From positions 1 to 49,601 of the IMG/VR virus record IMGVR_UViG_3300022562_001357: a stretch of 49,601 nt of DNA; one strand, 5' to 3'. The DNA is from a virus. The translations under genes were made by a program, and so were the position numbers. Position 1 is the stretch's first letter. Each line of letters begins with the position of its first letter. Below, in pieces: positions 28,207 through 34,669 of this stretch. The notes below the pieces were generated by a model. It did no database searches and was not told the origin of the DNA. It was given only the letters and a program-made list of their open reading frames with translations.

Positions 28207-28622
28207 GCGCCTACCTTCTCGGCAAGGCCCTGCATAGCCTCGGCCCACGTTGCGCCCATGCCCCTCGCAGTTTCTGGGGCATTGGTGTCGGCGTTCTTCG
28301 TGGCGAAGACGCACCATAGTTCCGACCCAAGGTTGGGCGGAAGGGTTCGCCAGTGCCATCCAGCAGCCGCCAGCCGATCAACCAGCGCAACCAGCGCGCC
28401 CGGGTGCTGTGTTGCGTTGGCTGTGATGCGATTGGCGTCGCGATGGGAGGCGAGCGCTTCGATCCGCGCGATCCGCTCGGCGACGTCGGCCGCCTCCTCG
28501 CGCAGCGATCTTCGTGTCTCGTTGGGCATGCCCTCCACGCGTGCGAGTTCCAGTAGTCCGATCGCCATCCTGCACAGGAGATCAAGGCCGCTCTCCGTCG
28601 ACGGGGTCGTCTGCTCTGCCAT
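28203..28622 (-). CDS. Hypothetical protein, 139 aa
   Basis: ATG 28622 follows GAGGAACG. A helical first half (LDLLCRMAIGLLELARVEGM, EAADVAERIARIEALASHRD) precedes a compact C-terminal segment (LVDRLAAAGWHWRTLPPNLG, ATWAEAMQGLAEKVG). That end resembles the small 'W-x-A-E-A-x-x-x-L' domains of phage accessory proteins. Function unknown. Confidence 0.7.
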   Translation of the reverse strand: MAEQTTPSTESGLDLLCRMAIGLLELARVEGMPNETRRSLREEAADVAERIARIEALASHRDANRITANATQHPGALVALVDRLAAAGWHWRTLPPNLGSELWCVFATKNADTNAPETARGMGATWAEAMQGLAEKVGA

Positions 28623-28631
28623 CGTTCCTCC

Positions 28632-28970
28632 TCAGTCGGTAGCCGTTGTGGCGCCGTGCGCGTTCCACAGGCAGCGCAGCCGCCACCATGCGGAGCAGGC
28701 GTCCACGCTCGTGAATCGGTCCTCCGGGAAGGCATGCTCCCTGCACGCGGCGGCAAAGACCGGAATAGGCGACAGCACGCCGTACTCGATGCATTCCTCC
28801 GCCGCAAAGACGATGCCCTCTTGAGCCGGCGACGCGCCCAGAAACCAGTGGAGCCAGTCATGCAGCCCCTGGTGTTCGAACAGCGTGTCGGGGTCCCACT
28901 CGGTTTCTAGCCGGGCATACCAAACGGCTGTTTGGCTGGTGATCGTGGACGTGTCAGGCAGCTTGAACAT
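28632..28970 (-). CDS. Hypothetical protein, 112 aa
   Basis: ATG 28970, whose start lies inside the end of the upstream gene (28954-29169). It is aromatic-rich, with several histidines and cysteines (FEHQGLHDWLHWFLGASPAQ, VDACSAWWRLRCLWNAHGAT). No known motif. It is part of the leftward operon from class A element 10. Confidence 0.7.
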   Translation of the reverse strand: MFKLPDTSTITSQTAVWYARLETEWDPDTLFEHQGLHDWLHWFLGASPAQEGIVFAAEECIEYGVLSPIPVFAAACREHAFPEDRFTSVDACSAWWRLRCLWNAHGATTATD

Positions 28971-29169
28971 CAAGCACCTCTGCAACAGTGAGCCAGTGCC
29001 ACCAGAACGAGTCCTCGTCGTCCGCGTCGTCGAAGCCCGCGAGCATCGCCAGCACGTCAGCGTCGCGATCCTGCTCCTCGTCGTCCCACCCGCCCCACTC
29101 GTACCCCGCAGGGTTGGGCCGGGTGTGCAGGCTGTGACCGATACCAGCGTCTGGGGCTTCGTAGAGCAT
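28954..29169 (-). CDS. Small acidic protein, 71 aa
   Basis: ATG 29169 follows AGGAGGACGCG. Highly acidic (WDDEEQDRDADVLAMLAGFD, DADDEDSFWWHWL), with the composition seen in phage DNA-mimic or inhibitor proteins, but nothing specific supports such a role. First gene behind class A element 10. Confidence 0.68.
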   Translation of the reverse strand: MLYEAPDAGIGHSLHTRPNPAGYEWGGWDDEEQDRDADVLAMLAGFDDADDEDSFWWHWLTVAEVLDVQAA

Positions 29170-29187
29170 CGCGTCCTCCTGTTGTAG

Positions 29188-29216
29188 ATGGCGCGACACC
29201 CCACGACTCACAACCC
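29188..29216 (-). promoter_or_regulatory. Class A promoter-like element 10, leftward
   Basis: On the minus strand GGGTTGTGA (29216-29208), 15 bases, GCCAT (29192-29188). It ends 18 bases before ATG 29169. Confidence 0.7.
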
Positions 29217-29218
29217 AA

Positions 29219-29566
29219 TCAGAGCGATCGCGGCTGCCTCGAGGCACGACGCGCCTTGACCTTGGCGACGAGGTGGTCGACCTCGTCGTAGATCGAGAAC
29301 ACGACCTGGACGACGACCCGCGCGATCAGCACCTCGACGAACTCGGGGACGATCGGGATGTCGATGAGCTGCGCCAGCGCCGTGGACGTGGCGTCGAGGC
29401 GCCTACGACCCGCCTTGAGTCCCTGGATGGTGTCCTCCGCGTCGACGATGAAGTCCTCCGCCACCTCGATGACAGCCCTGGTGCTCTTGAACAACGGCAG
29501 CCGCTCCAGGGCCTCGCGTCGCTCCTTCCGGTTCTCGATGAGCTTGAGAGCTTGTCGGTCGCCCAT
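29219..29566 (-). CDS. Hypothetical helical protein, 115 aa
   Basis: ATG 29566 follows CAGGAGAACCGAC. The protein is almost entirely helical, with a basic start and end (LIENRKERREALERLPLFKS, VDHLVAKVKARRASRQPRSL) and a hydrophobic central stretch (VPEFVEVLIARVVVQVVFSI) that may be a membrane-associated or buried helix. It is divergent from terL, with which it may share a -10, so it may be late. Function unknown. Confidence 0.68.
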   Translation of the reverse strand: MGDRQALKLIENRKERREALERLPLFKSTRAVIEVAEDFIVDAEDTIQGLKAGRRRLDATSTALAQLIDIPIVPEFVEVLIARVVVQVVFSIYDEVDHLVAKVKARRASRQPRSL

Positions 29567-29595
29567 GTCGGTTCTCCTGTTGGGTGTTCCGCGGT

Positions 29596-29602
29596 TAGCC
29601 TA
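29596..29602. promoter_or_regulatory. Bidirectional class B -10 between terL and the 29219-29566 gene
   Basis: TAGCCTA reads TAGCCT rightward (29596-29601) and TAGGCT leftward (29602-29597, in the class B context GCGATAGGCT). The rightward -10 ends only seven bases before the terL ATG, so transcription would start at or next to the ATG. Confidence 0.5.
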
Positions 29603-29608
29603 TCGCTG

Positions 29609-31330
29609 ATGGGCATTGCACAGAAGCAACTGGACCGGCAGTACCACTGCGCCCTCTCGCACATCGGGCGGGAGCCCCTGCTGCGGTACGCCATGCACCA
29701 TCACCGCAACCTCGTCGGGCGTCCCATGTCGTTCCGAGACATGCCGTTCCTGGTCTGGCTCTACGTCATCCTCCCCGACGTCGCGGAGCTCGTGGTCTCG
29801 AAGTGCACGCAGGTCGGGTTCACGGAGATGGCGCTGCTGTTCGCCATGTATCAGGCCGGGGAGCGGGGGCGCCGCCACACCTTCGTCTTCCCCGACGAGG
29901 ACATCGCCAAGCGCGTCGTCCAGACCCGCATCGACCCGGTGATCGACCGGGTCCCGCACTACCGCGAGATGGCCAGGCACAGCCGTCCCGGGAAGACCGC
30001 GGCTTCGGTGAAGCGTCGCCACTTCGGGATGGGCAGCTTCCAGTATTTGGGGTCGAACCAGCCCGCGAAGTTCGAGGAGTTCCAGACCGACTCAGTCCTG
30101 GTCGACGAGGTGGACCGCTGCGAACAGGCGCACCTTCCACTTCTCGACGCCCGCCTCGAGAACAGCGACTTCCCGCAGAAGCTGTTCTTCGGAAACCCGA
30201 GATCGACGCAGCGGATCCACGCCAGGTTCGAGCGCAGCGACCAGCACCGCTGGTACCAGAAGTGCGAGCACTGCGGATGCCTCCAGCGGGTCGACTGGTT
30301 CGCCAACATCGTGAGGCAACTCGATGACGGTAGCTGGGAGCCCCGGGACCGGGAGCGTGCCGCGGGGCTGTCGGCTGCTGTGTCGAAGCCACCGAGGTCG
30401 AAGGACATCCGGCCGGTGTGCGTTCGCTGCGACCGCCCCTGGGAGCGCCGAGAGGAGGGGTCCTGCTGGGTGCGTGAGACCTCCGGGACCGGGCGGGTTG
30501 GCGTGTCCGTGGCGAAGATGGACCACCTGGGACGGCGGCTCTGGACGATGTTCTGCAAATGGGTGGAGGTCCAGCACAACCTGACAGAGCTGCAAATCTT
30601 CTACGGCTCCGAACTCGGAATCGGGTACGAGCCTGCCAACGCCCGCCTCTCCGTCGAGGACCTGCGGAGCTGCGAGCGCGACTACGACATGGATCGCCTC
30701 GGTGGCGACGCCTACAAGCAGAAGACGGTGGTGGCGGGGATCGATGTCGGGGCGGTGCTCAACATCGTGATCGACAGCATCGAGAAGCGGCCGGACCTGC
30801 TGGACGCGGAGAAGTCACGGCCCACCAGGGTCAACGTCCTGACGGCGGCGTGTCGCACCTTCGAGGAGGTCGGGGAACTGTTGCGGCTCTACCACGTCAA
30901 CTGCGCCGTGATGGACGCGGAACCAGAGCACCACAAGGCCCAGGAGTTCCGTGACTGGGCGCGACGCAACACGCGGTGCTTCTTCTGGCTCTGCCGCTAC
31001 CACCCGACGCCGCGGGTGGGGCGCATGGTCTACGGGATGCAGATGGACGGCCCTGCCGGCGTCGTGACCGTCGACAAGACGGCCGTGATGGATGAGACCA
31101 CGGCGGAGATCCGGGGGATGCGGCGCTGGTACCCACGCGACATCCGGCACGTCCTGCACTGGCAGGAGCACATGCGGGCCCCGGTCCGGAAGCCGCGGAA
31201 GAAGGGGGACGGGTACGAGTGGGACCGCGGCAACAAGCGCGACGACTACAGGCAGGCGGAGAACTACAGCCGCATCGCCTGGGATCTACTCAACATGGCT
31301 GGTGGGGTGACGACGCTGTCGCTGCGGTGA
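29609..31330 (+). CDS. terL: Terminase large subunit, lambda gpA type
   Basis: ATG 29609 gives 573 residues. SKCTQVGFTE near 64-73 is the lambda-gpA style Walker A, where the catalytic lysine (here Lys65) sits at the start rather than in G-K-T. SVLVDEVDR gives Walker B Asp166 and Glu167. Zinc-type pairs (CEHCGCLQ, CVRCDRPW) lie mid-protein as in gpA relatives. The nuclease half has GIDVG near Asp379, VMDAEPE near Asp436 and a distal SRIAWDLL. It pumps DNA into proheads and cuts it. No ribosome site precedes the ATG, so it may be leaderless. The frame extends upstream but runs antisense to 29219-29566. Confidence 0.9.
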   Translation: MGIAQKQLDRQYHCALSHIGREPLLRYAMHHHRNLVGRPMSFRDMPFLVWLYVILPDVAELVVSKCTQVGFTEMALLFAMYQAGERGRRHTFVFPDEDIAKRVVQTRIDPVIDRVPHYREMARHSRPGKTAASVKRRHFGMGSFQYLGSNQPAKFEEFQTDSVLVDEVDRCEQAHLPLLDARLENSDFPQKLFFGNPRSTQRIHARFERSDQHRWYQKCEHCGCLQRVDWFANIVRQLDDGSWEPRDRERAAGLSAAVSKPPRSKDIRPVCVRCDRPWERREEGSCWVRETSGTGRVGVSVAKMDHLGRRLWTMFCKWVEVQHNLTELQIFYGSELGIGYEPANARLSVEDLRSCERDYDMDRLGGDAYKQKTVVAGIDVGAVLNIVIDSIEKRPDLLDAEKSRPTRVNVLTAACRTFEEVGELLRLYHVNCAVMDAEPEHHKAQEFRDWARRNTRCFFWLCRYHPTPRVGRMVYGMQMDGPAGVVTVDKTAVMDETTAEIRGMRRWYPRDIRHVLHWQEHMRAPVRKPRKKGDGYEWDRGNKRDDYRQAENYSRIAWDLLNMAGGVTTLSLR

Positions 31331-31333
31331 GCC

Positions 31334-31792
31334 TCATCGGCCTCGGCGCCGGTGGTACTCCTCCGCTGCCCGCTCCGCAGCCTCCCGCATCCGGTCACGG
31401 TGGCGCAGCTCCGCCAATGCCCGGAATGTCGCGTACCGCCGAGCCAAGGGCCCCAGGCCGCGTCGACGCAATACTATCCAGAGCGTCCGCTGCTCTGTCG
31501 TCAGTTCGGACCGCCGCTTCGAGCATGCGGACAACTGACGGCGGAGTCGCCCGACCTCGTCCTCGGCGGAGATGCAACGCGCCTCCAACGTGGCGCAGAC
31601 GCAGTCCTGCGGGCCGCCAACGGCGCCGGGGTAGCAACCTGGGACGTACAGCCAGTCGGCATCGCCCAGCGGCTTCTGTCGCAGCGTTCCCGGGGGCGGC
31701 TTCGGCATGCCGGAACCGATCCAGGCATTGATCGCGTCACGCTGCTCCTGGGAGAAGGTCTGGCCCCAGATGAAGTGGCAGCGGTCCGTCAC
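31334..31792 (-). CDS. Hypothetical protein, 152 aa
   Basis: ATG 31792 overlaps the upstream gene's stop. A tryptophan/proline-rich first half with cysteines (WLYVPGCYPGAVGGPQDCVC) leads into a coiled coil and a very basic helical tail (RDRMREAAERAAEEYHRRRG). It converges with terL, with three bases between stops. No family recognised. Confidence 0.7.
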   Translation of the reverse strand: MTDRCHFIWGQTFSQEQRDAINAWIGSGMPKPPPGTLRQKPLGDADWLYVPGCYPGAVGGPQDCVCATLEARCISAEDEVGRLRRQLSACSKRRSELTTEQRTLWIVLRRRGLGPLARRYATFRALAELRHRDRMREAAERAAEEYHRRRGR

Positions 31793-32550
31793 GTCTGCCC
31801 CTCCGCACGAAGGGCTGCGGCGATCTTCGGGTACACAAGGTCAGGACGGTTGGGTGGCGGTGGGTCCACGAACTCGTACACGGTGCGGCGTCCCTCCTTC
31901 CCGACGGCGATGACCCATCCCGCCGCGACGAATCTCCGGATGTCGACACCCAGGTCGGCACTGGTGACCCGGCCGCCACGGAGACAGGCCCGGACCGCCG
32001 CGACCTTCCACGTCGTCACCTTGCGAGGAGCCGGCACTCCAGCGGGCACATCGACCTCCAGTACCGGGACGATGCGTTTTCCAGGTGGTGACCGCATCCA
32101 CAGCGGCCATCCCGGATCCCAACGGATGTCGCGTTCCCACTGCTCGCGCCACCATCTATCAGCCTCGTGCGGCAGTTCTGGTACGGGGACGTGGACGGCA
32201 ACCCCAAGAGCGGCGGCCAACTCCCGGAACGTCCGAGACGCCGCGCCGACCACCGAGACGTGCCAGTCCGGTACCGGTGCTGTGAACGGGCCGCCATCCC
32301 GGTACCAGGGCTGTAGCCACTCGGGCTTGATCTGGTTCAGAACGTCCATGTTGCCGCGGAGCTTCGCCTCCACCGCCACGACATCGCCCTCTCGTGGGCC
32401 CTTTGGGTTGTCTCTGGGGCCGGCGACGAGAACGGCGTCGTACCCGCACTGCTCTGGGTAGACCGTCCAACCCGCGGCTCGCACACGGTCCAGAAAGACG
32501 CCGAGCATGTGGGCCTCGGACTTCCACTCCGGCTTCTTCTGACGGCTCAT
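31789..32550 (-). CDS. PD-(D/E)XK nuclease-like protein, 253 aa
   Basis: ATG 32550 overlaps the upstream stop. Residues 1-77 carry the nuclease-fold signature in order: Glu12 in the first helix, Asp38 (GYDAVLVA), then Glu61-x-Lys63 (VVAVEAKLRG) and Gln73 (VLNQIKPE). This E/D/ExK/Q set is typical of the Holliday resolvase/VRR-like part of the superfamily. The last 65 residues (TTWKVAAVRACLRGGRVTSA) look like a winged-helix DNA-binding domain. Cutting of a DNA substrate is inferred. It is embedded in a leftward accessory block. Confidence 0.6.
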   Translation of the reverse strand: MSRQKKPEWKSEAHMLGVFLDRVRAAGWTVYPEQCGYDAVLVAGPRDNPKGPREGDVVAVEAKLRGNMDVLNQIKPEWLQPWYRDGGPFTAPVPDWHVSVVGAASRTFRELAAALGVAVHVPVPELPHEADRWWREQWERDIRWDPGWPLWMRSPPGKRIVPVLEVDVPAGVPAPRKVTTWKVAAVRACLRGGRVTSADLGVDIRRFVAAGWVIAVGKEGRRTVYEFVDPPPPNRPDLVYPKIAAALRAEGQT

Positions 32551-32774
32551 GACGCTCCCCACTCACGCAGCCGTCGCCTCGTACCGATGATGTTGGCCAT
32601 CATCCACATCCACAGCGCCCCGGACAGGACGACGCACAGCAGTCCGGAGTCGAGACGCCAACCCAAGCAGGAGCCGGCGAACTGCACGCCACAGGTGAGG
32701 ACGATCCCGGCGATGCTGCCGAGGTGGAAGATGGTTGCAGTGGTGCCGCTCCGTGCGATCTCCTCGCGCGTCAT
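32547..32774 (-). CDS. Small membrane protein with two spans, 75 aa
   Basis: ATG 32774 overlaps the upstream stop (ATGA). Two hydrophobic segments (ATIFHLGSIAGIVLTCGVQF and LLCVVLSGALWMWMMANIIG) are separated by a short loop, with a basic tail (TRRRLREWGAS) in the cytoplasm. The size and layout resemble class II holins, but the class A operon argues for another membrane role. Confidence 0.65.
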   Translation of the reverse strand: MTREEIARSGTTATIFHLGSIAGIVLTCGVQFAGSCLGWRLDSGLLCVVLSGALWMWMMANIIGTRRRLREWGAS

Positions 32775-33049
32775 GGTAGCACCCACAGGGCCAGGGCCCG
32801 AACTAGCGGCCCGCACGGCGTCGTCCATGTCGGATGCCACCACAGGTGGTAGCGAGGGCCCAGCGCGCGCTCGATGGCCTCCATGTTCACCAACAGCCGG
32901 CTCAACGAGACCTCAACCGACATCGGAAAGGTCAGAGGGACGGGGTCGTTGCTCTGCTTGCCGTGGTCGATGTCGAGGACGGTCACGCTGTCGACTTCTC
33001 CGACCTCGACTTGCGCACCACTGGCGTCACTCAGGATCATGCGGGTCAT
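32771..33049 (-). CDS. Hypothetical protein, 92 aa
   Basis: ATG 33049 overlaps the upstream stop. The first half is beta-like (MILSDASGAQVEVGEVDSVT) and is followed by an amphipathic helix (SVEVSLSRLLVNMEAIERAL) and a tryptophan-rich end. No motif recognised. Confidence 0.68.
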   Translation of the reverse strand: MTRMILSDASGAQVEVGEVDSVTVLDIDHGKQSNDPVPLTFPMSVEVSLSRLLVNMEAIERALGPRYHLWWHPTWTTPCGPLVRALALWVLP

Positions 33050-33597
33050 GCCGCCACCCACTCGGCCCGGCGAACCCGCTCGTCGATCTCGGGGGACACG
33101 CGGTCGAGGTGCCACAACCCGAGTTGCCCGCGGAGGGGCTTCGGGAAGGGCACCGGGTCGACGAGTCGGCGGACGGCGTCGAGGCGCCACCAATAGGCGG
33201 CGGACGTATCCCGCCACGCCAGCCAGCCCGGAGTACTCTGCCACTCCACGATCTCGTCTTCCTGCGCGTCGACACAGGCCGCGAGCACAGCCGTCGCGAC
33301 GATGGCGCGGGTGAGGATGCGGGGGCCGTTGCTGATCTCCCTCCGCCGCTCTACATCCAACGGATCGCCGTAGCCGACGAAGCACGGACCAGGGGGGCTG
33401 CTGACCACGAACAGCAGTTCGCCCGGAGCAGCCGCGCGCAGGTCATCGTTCCACCCCTTCGGCAGCGTTGCCCCCGCGTGGATGGCGATGCGCTGGCCCA
33501 GCAGGCCATCTGGGATCGGGAGCTTGCGATTCTCGCAGCGCTTCCCAAGCCAAGTGACAGCGTGGGACCATGGGGGAAGCAAGGTCAGGGCTCTCAT
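33046..33597 (-). CDS. ASCH-domain protein, 183 aa
   Basis: ATG 33597 overlaps the upstream stop. The N-terminus RALTLLPPWSHAVTWLGKRC, then ENRKLPIPDGLLGQRIAIHA, is the ASCH-domain pattern (R-A-L-T-L-x-x-P-W, G-K-x-x-E-N-R, G-x-x-x-I-H-A). ASCH folds are PUA-like beta barrels thought to bind RNA or modified nucleotides; some have nuclease activity. Common in phages, function here unknown. The C-terminal half (WWRLDAVRRLVDPVPFPKPL) fits the domain's end. Confidence 0.78.
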   Translation of the reverse strand: MRALTLLPPWSHAVTWLGKRCENRKLPIPDGLLGQRIAIHAGATLPKGWNDDLRAAAPGELLFVVSSPPGPCFVGYGDPLDVERRREISNGPRILTRAIVATAVLAACVDAQEDEIVEWQSTPGWLAWRDTSAAYWWRLDAVRRLVDPVPFPKPLRGQLGLWHLDRVSPEIDERVRRAEWVAA

Positions 33598-33785
33598 GTC
33601 GCCTCCCTCGCGCTGTGGATCCAGCGCCCCAGCGCTTCGCCATCCTCAGTGGTGCACTCGTCAGCGCCGGACGCCCCGCATTCGGGGCACTCGTTGTCAT
33701 CCCAGTCGATGTCGGCGTCATCCGCCAACGTGAACGGGCCCTGCTCTACGCGTCCGGTGTAGCGGCATCGCAGATTCTCAATCAT
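33594..33785 (-). CDS. Small CxxC protein, 63 aa
   Basis: ATG 33785 overlaps the upstream stop. An acidic middle (LADDADIDWDDNE) is followed by CPECGASGADEC, a likely single zinc site. Function unknown. Confidence 0.66.
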   Translation of the reverse strand: MIENLRCRYTGRVEQGPFTLADDADIDWDDNECPECGASGADECTTEDGEALGRWIHSAREAT

Positions 33786-33934
33786 CGCTCCACCTCCGAC
33801 GGCTGTGGGCAGCCCATGCGAACCCAGCGGTTCAGGTCGCCGCGGAACGGGTCGAACTCGGGCCAGTAGCGGGCGACCTCGACGGGAGGCGCATTCGACT
33901 CCGCGTCCAGGTCGGCGAAGATGTCGTCAGTCAT
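33782..33934 (-). CDS. Small hypothetical protein, 50 aa
   Basis: ATG 33934 follows AGAGGAGGCGCC and overlaps both neighbours. The product (DIFADLDAESNAPPVEVARY, WPEFDPFRGDLNRWVRMGCP) has a plausible composition. Function unknown. Confidence 0.62.
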   Translation of the reverse strand: MTDDIFADLDAESNAPPVEVARYWPEFDPFRGDLNRWVRMGCPQPSEVER

Positions 33935-34305
33935 GGCGCCTCCTCTGGCCACTTACGCGACGGTGTGCGCTGGCCTGTGCAGGCGTGGGCGGCGCCCTCC
34001 GGAAAGCGACCGTTGCAGATGCCGCAGACCCAGAAGCCCTGTCCCGAAAGCGGCGAGACAGCCACTACCTTCCGCTCCACGAGGTCCCTGGCGATCTGCT
34101 TCGCGGCCACCTCCCTCAAGTCGAAGTCGGCGACGATCTTGAGCACGGTGCCCCACGTCCCATCGGGATGGCAGGAGTCCGGGTAGGCGTCCACGAGCTT
34201 GGCGATGACGTTCCCGCCACCATCCAGCAGCAGCACCTCCACATCCGAGGCGCAGAGGGCGGCCTGCTGGCGCAGCCTCCCGACAGTCAGAGTTCTCTCG
34301 GTCAT
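33931..34305 (-). CDS. Hypothetical protein with zinc-knuckle-like motif, 124 aa
   Basis: ATG 34305 follows GAGGAGGATGAG. The N-terminal half is alpha/beta (DVEVLLLDGGGNVIAKLVDA) and resembles small ASCC- or gpR-like accessory proteins only in general shape. The end has C-G-I-C-N-G-R-F-P...H-A-C, a C-x2-C-x9-H-x-C set that could bind zinc. First gene behind class A element 11. Confidence 0.7.
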   Translation of the reverse strand: MTERTLTVGRLRQQAALCASDVEVLLLDGGGNVIAKLVDAYPDSCHPDGTWGTVLKIVADFDLREVAAKQIARDLVERKVVAVSPLSGQGFWVCGICNGRFPEGAAHACTGQRTPSRKWPEEAP

Positions 34306-34324
34306 CTCATCCTCCTCGTCTCTT

Positions 34325-34353
34325 GTGGCCTCTGAGCCGCGGCGTCACAACCC
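34325..34353 (-). promoter_or_regulatory. Class A promoter-like element 11, leftward
   Basis: Minus strand: GGGTTGTGA (34353-34345), 15 bases, GCCAC (34329-34325), the only copy with C as the last base. It ends 19 bases before ATG 34305. Confidence 0.62.
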
Positions 34354-34357
34354 GAAG

Positions 34358-34591
34358 TCAGAGTCGAACGGTGCAGCGCTTGAGGACGCCACAACACACC
34401 GCGCCACTGACGTCCTCTCCGTTGGGAGCCCTCGCCGTGAATCGGGTAGCAAACGTGTCGTCCTCCGAGCACGCGAATGGCGCGTAGCCCTTGGTCTCGA
34501 TGTCGGTGTAGCCTTGCTGCAACAGCACCTCCTCGGCCTTGTTCGGGGTGGTGCAGGCTGCGATGACGGTGAGCAGCGTGACGAGTCGCAT
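34358..34591 (-). CDS. Small lipoprotein, 77 aa
   Basis: ATG 34591 follows CAGGAGGTTCC. The start MRLVTLLTVIAAC is a signal peptide with a lipobox-like V-I-A-A-C, so Cys13 would be lipidated. The mature part (YTDIETKGYAPFACSEDDTF, FTARAPNGEDVSGAVCCG) matches a recurring small phage lipoprotein family with conserved F-A-C-x-E-D-D-T-F. It would sit in the cell envelope. Some phage lipoproteins block superinfection; that role is inference here. A single-gene unit under class A element 12. Confidence 0.78.
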   Translation of the reverse strand: MRLVTLLTVIAACTTPNKAEEVLLQQGYTDIETKGYAPFACSEDDTFATRFTARAPNGEDVSGAVCCGVLKRCTVRL

Positions 34592-34611
34592 GGAACCTCC
34601 TGTGCACTCTC

Positions 34612-34640
34612 ATGGCGTGGGGGGAGGCGAACCACAACCC
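34612..34640 (-). promoter_or_regulatory. Class A promoter-like element 12, leftward
   Basis: Minus strand: GGGTTGTGG (34640-34632), 15 bases, GCCAT (34616-34612). It ends 20 bases before ATG 34591. The class B -10 of the portal gene lies five bases to its right. Confidence 0.7.
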
Positions 34641-34644
34641 GAGC

Positions 34645-34654
34645 GCGATAGTCT
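34645..34654 (+). promoter_or_regulatory. Class B promoter of the portal gene (-10 TAGTCT)
   Basis: GCGATAGTCT, ending 15 bases before ATG 34670. It is divergent from and nearly touches class A element 12. Confidence 0.58.
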
Positions 34655-34669
34655 GGCGACGGAGCGCCC

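Noticed and set aside
29273-29608. N-terminal extension of the terminase frame
   Set aside because: It runs antisense through the 29219-29566 gene, and the TerL pattern begins at 29609.
33112-33120. Perfect GGGTTGTGG on the minus strand inside the ASCH gene
   Set aside because: No GCCAT follows at 14 or 15 bases, and it lies within a coding region; not counted as a class A element.
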